Program-made: the position numbers and the translations under genes
Shown here: positions 30,039-32,170 of the stretch, piece by piece
How positions within the stretch are numbered: the stretch's first letter is position 1
How the letters are laid out: every line of letters begins with the position of its first letter
The notes under the pieces: generated by a model
The model's database searches: none
The model's input: only the letters and a program-made list of their open reading frames with translations
What the model was told of the DNA's origin: nothing
NCBI GenBank assembly: GCA_015522695.1
Contig: WALT01000013.1
Coordinates: forward strand, 1-32,170
Source of the DNA: Nitrososphaerota archaeon
Lineage (GTDB): Archaea; Thermoproteota; Nitrososphaeria; Conexivisphaerales; Conexivisphaeraceae
DNA: 32,170 nucleotides
Direction: 5' to 3'

Positions 30039-30110
30039 ACTCAAGATCTGCTGGCGTAGGCCTTCGTGGGTTCGAATCCCACCCCCCGCACCGAACGGTG
30101 AGATATCGAG

Positions 30111-30761
30111 ATGGTGATGGGCAAGGAGAAGGCGATACTGCGTGATATATACGAATATTACGCAACCCAAGAGAAGGCCACAGAGATGCTGCTCGAGGGC
30201 TTTAGACGGTACTTGAGCGATGGCGATGTGCTCAGCATCTATGAAGAGCTCGATGCAGTGGAAAAGAGGGCGGACGATTTGAGGAGGGGGCTGGTCGATG
30301 AGCTATCCAAAGGCGCCTATTTCGCCTTTTTGAGTGAGGACTTCATCGAATTGGCCAATACCATGGATGAGATCGCCGATAATTCAAAGGTAGTGGTAAA
30401 GTTGTTAGTGGAGTCAGGAGTGAGCGTCAGGGCCCTGACGCTGTTGACAGAGACCAGGATACTCACATTTTTAGAGGCTGTACTGAAGAGTGTGAGGATG
30501 TTAGGGGAGGCCATCGATGCGTTGAGGAAGGGAAAGAGGGGCCCGCTATTGGAGAAGATACGGTCGATCGAGCTCTACGAGGAAGAAGCTGATGGCGTGA
30601 AGGATGAGCTGATAAAGGGATTGTTCAAGAATAGAGGGAACATCGATGTGCTTGATATCGTGATAATTAAAGAGATGATCGATCTTTCTGACAACGTAGC
30701 CGACATAGCAGAGGACGCTGGCGACATTCTATTAAGCGTGCTGGCTAAAGGATACAGATGA
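30111..30761 (+). CDS. DUF47/PhoU-like regulator of the PiT transporter
   Basis: A 216-residue all-helical protein of the DUF47 family, the usual cytoplasmic partner of Pit phosphate permeases. Two PhoU-like repeats are visible: EELDAVEKRADDLRRGLVDEL … FIELANTMDEIADNSKVVVKLL, and IELYEEEADGVKDELIKGLF … KEMIDLSDNVADIAEDAGDILL, with the E-x-x-AD and D-x-x-D metal-binding clusters. It begins 20 nt after tRNA-Leu(CAA) and is followed 9 nt later by the PiT-like permease, so the two form an operon and the first gene probably controls the second. Confidence 0.88.
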   Translation: MVMGKEKAILRDIYEYYATQEKATEMLLEGFRRYLSDGDVLSIYEELDAVEKRADDLRRGLVDELSKGAYFAFLSEDFIELANTMDEIADNSKVVVKLLVESGVSVRALTLLTETRILTFLEAVLKSVRMLGEAIDALRKGKRGPLLEKIRSIELYEEEADGVKDELIKGLFKNRGNIDVLDIVIIKEMIDLSDNVADIAEDAGDILLSVLAKGYR

Positions 30762-30770
30762 CAAGAGACG

Positions 30771-31697
30771 ATGCTGTTACAGATGATCGGCGTGGTGACG
30801 GCCGCGTTCTTCGGTCTCAACAACATGAGCATAATATCCTCGCAGCTGGTGACCACTAGGCTCATAAGAGGAGGACATCTGACCTTAGCATCTATAACCG
30901 GATTTTTCGTCGGGGGGTTGCTGAGCGCAGCTACTTACAGGACGACGTTAGGGCTTTCGAGTTTAATGAATTATGGAGAAAGCCTGGAGGGGATGATAGC
31001 CTTATTGCCCACACTGTTATTGCTGTTGATATTAACCCTTTTTAGATTACCGGCCAGTATCACGTACATGTTGATCGGGGGTTGGATCGGAGTCCTCCTG
31101 GCTGCAGGAGGGATCAACATCGCATTGCTATCTTGGCTTCTGAGCGTGTGGGCGATATCGCCGGTGATAGCCCTCGTGATCTCGCACATGATATACCCTC
31201 ATGTAGTGGGGGCAGCCCTGAAGTTGAGCATCACCCGGTTGATCGGTATGACCAGGATCCTTTCCATCATCCTGGTCTTCTACACATCAATGGCGCTGGG
31301 GGCATCAGGACTAGGTGTGATATGTGCACTCTCCAATATAGATCTTCGGCTGGCACCTTTATTAGGAGTGCTCTCAGGGCTCGTTATAGGTCTAGCAGGA
31401 TCTAAGATAGCTGCCAGATCGGGATATGAGCTCGTGATCCTGGGCCCGCTGGCTTCCGTTTCCTCCCTGGCATTGGCATCCTCGATCGTCTTCCTGCTGG
31501 CCTTGGCAGGAGTTCCAGCATCCCTGACCCACTCGGCGGTTGGATCCAACATCGGGGCTGGGTTCGCACATGAGACATACCTGTTCAATCGAAGAAGGCT
31601 ATATCTCATGATAGCCAGTTGGTCCCTTTCCGGTATATTGTCAATTCTTATAGCATATTCCATCGGCTTCTTCACAATAAGTGCACATTTGTGTTAA
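30771..31697 (+). CDS. PiT-family (inorganic phosphate/sulfate) permease, divergent
   Basis: A membrane protein of 308 residues with about ten hydrophobic helices and two inverted half-repeats, as in PiT transporters. The second repeat's signature is clear (GVPASLTHSAVGSNIGAGF, matching P-x-S-x-T-H-x-x-x-G-x-x-x-G), and the first has LPASITYMLIGGWIGVLL, where the His is Tyr. The N-terminal GANDxAN-type motif reads GLNNMSII, with Asp replaced by Asn and the following Ala-Asn lost. The substrate is therefore uncertain, although the adjacent DUF47 gene argues for phosphate or a related oxyanion. It converges on the thermosome gene with a 14-bp gap. Confidence 0.8.
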   Translation: MLLQMIGVVTAAFFGLNNMSIISSQLVTTRLIRGGHLTLASITGFFVGGLLSAATYRTTLGLSSLMNYGESLEGMIALLPTLLLLLILTLFRLPASITYMLIGGWIGVLLAAGGINIALLSWLLSVWAISPVIALVISHMIYPHVVGAALKLSITRLIGMTRILSIILVFYTSMALGASGLGVICALSNIDLRLAPLLGVLSGLVIGLAGSKIAARSGYELVILGPLASVSSLALASSIVFLLALAGVPASLTHSAVGSNIGAGFAHETYLFNRRRLYLMIASWSLSGILSILIAYSIGFFTISAHLC

Positions 31698-31711
31698 ATA
31701 AATAAAAAAAA

Positions 31712-32170
31712 TTAACCGAACCTGCCCTTCTTCTCCTCTTCTCTGGCCATTCCCCTGGCTGAGATCAGATCGTCTATCCTGAGCACCATCACCGCCGCCT
31801 CCGTGGCCGCCTTGATCACCTGCGTCTTCACGTTCAACGGTTCGAACACGTTCTTCTCGTACATGTCAGCGACCTTCGCCTCGAACGGATCTATCCCGGC
31901 CCATTTCTTTCCCTCGCTATGGGCCTTGGCCAGCTCCGCTTGGACATCGATGGGGTTCATCCCGGCGTTCTCGGCCAACGCCAACGGTACTTCCTCGACC
32001 GCATCCGCAAATGCTTGGACTGCCAACTGTTCCCTCCCGCTGAGGGTCTGTGCCCATTGCCTCAACCTGTTCGTGGCCTCGGCCTCTGGTGCACCGCCAC
32101 CTGCGAGCACGGCTGGATTCTCCACGACGTCCCTCGTCACCATCAATGCATCATGTATGCTCCTCTCGGC
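31712..32170 (-). CDS. Thermosome (group II chaperonin) subunit, C-terminal part
   Basis: The last ~152 residues of a chaperonin subunit; the gene starts beyond the right edge, with its frame open to base 32170. The sequence SIHDALMVTRDVVENPAVLAGGGAPEAEATNRLRQWAQTLSGREQLAVQAFADAVEEVP is the conserved equatorial segment with the family's D-A-L-x-V-x-R/D and GGGA-x-E motifs. It is followed by AENAGMNPIDVQAELAKAH and PLNVKTQVIKAATEAAVMVLRIDDLI. The C-terminus EEKKGRFG is short, without the Gly-Met repeats of bacterial GroEL. It folds proteins in the cytosol in an ATP-driven hexadecamer or octadecamer. Confidence 0.96.
   Translation of the reverse strand, partial: AERSIHDALMVTRDVVENPAVLAGGGAPEAEATNRLRQWAQTLSGREQLAVQAFADAVEEVPLALAENAGMNPIDVQAELAKAHSEGKKWAGIDPFEAKVADMYEKNVFEPLNVKTQVIKAATEAAVMVLRIDDLISARGMAREEEKKGRFG

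Larger units (their letters stand above)
29963..30090 (+). tRNA. tRNA-Leu (anticodon CAA) with two non-canonical introns
   Basis: The acceptor GCGGGGG pairs with CCCCCGC, the T-arm is GTGGG-TTCGAAT-CCCAC and the discriminator is A (CCG follows, no CCA). The genomic sequence is 128 nt and does not fold as one tRNA. Removing 29987-30010 (D-loop) and 30020-30038 (anticodon stem) leaves 85 nt, the same length as tRNA-Leu(TAG). This restores a D-arm CCC-GAGCCCGGTCAAA-GGG and an anticodon arm GCAGA-CTCAAGA-TCTGC with anticodon CAA and U33. Neither intron is at the usual 37/38 position. Confidence 0.9.

Noticed and set aside
29851-30117. An 88-residue plus-strand frame
   Set aside because: It reads through the tRNA-Leu(CAA) gene, and the peptide (…RARSKPPGPGRQEG…RIPPPAPN) is translated tRNA sequence.
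1-32170. CRISPR array or replication origin
   Set aside because: I saw no regularly spaced direct repeats and no origin-binding repeats or Orc1/Cdc6 gene in the window.

Overview
The window comes from an archaeon, most likely a thermophile of the TACK side (Thermoproteota/Korarchaeota-like). The evidence is archaeal information-processing genes (aRF1, Rpo4/RpoF, Rpo11/RpoL, TFS, SRP54, Csl4, Nob1, eL21, uL16, Dph2/Dph6, Pus10), a thermosome subunit, TATA boxes 25-30 nt upstream of apparently leaderless ATG/GTG/TTG starts, and intron-bearing tRNAs, one of them with two introns at non-canonical positions. I cannot name the species.

Layout. 1-5900: tRNA-Gly, a class II HMG-CoA reductase, tRNA-Val, a two-gene core-MetE (methionine synthase) operon, a geranylgeranyl reductase (archaeal lipid) and an Hsp20. 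5900-11270 is the accessory, decaying part: intron-containing tRNA-Tyr, a ~450-bp gene-free stretch packed with perfect hairpins between imperfect inverted repeats, a small membrane protein, a TnpB (IS200/IS605) remnant, a small nuclease-like hypothetical, a COG2100-type radical SAM enzyme, tRNA-Ser (with intron), tRNA-Leu(TAG), and two adjacent broken methyltransferase genes (an ICMT-like membrane enzyme and a soluble SAM enzyme), both with frameshifts. 11270-13700: a GYD-domain protein, an unknown protein, tRNA-Ala, and the nob1-NAD kinase pair on the minus strand.

13785-24153 is a dense block of translation, transcription and RNA genes: dph6-srp54-pus10-eL21-rpoF-DUF655-orf93-mtq2, then a divergent DRG-family protein on the opposite strand, then trmJ-uL16-dph2-csl4-rpoL-tfs and a small zinc-ribbon gene. 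24191-32170: an ornithine cyclodeaminase/alanine dehydrogenase homologue, ValRS and aRF1 (minus strand), UMP kinase, a zinc-ribbon membrane protein, the double-intron tRNA-Leu(CAA), a DUF47-PiT phosphate transport pair, and the C-terminal part of a thermosome subunit running off the window.

The genes connect functionally. Dph2 and Dph6 are steps of the same diphthamide pathway. Mtq2 is expected to methylate the GGQ glutamine of the aRF1 encoded here. HMG-CoA reductase and geranylgeranyl reductase both serve isoprenoid lipids. DUF47 and PiT form a transport unit.

The most unusual items are: a DRG/TGS protein whose GTPase motifs have been lost; a perfect 32-bp palindrome inside the start of the UMP kinase gene, just downstream of an apparently leaderless start; the double-intron tRNA-Leu(CAA); a MetE pair in which one member has lost its zinc site; a Pus10 with eroded active-site motifs; and the hairpin-rich gene-free element at 6193-6640.
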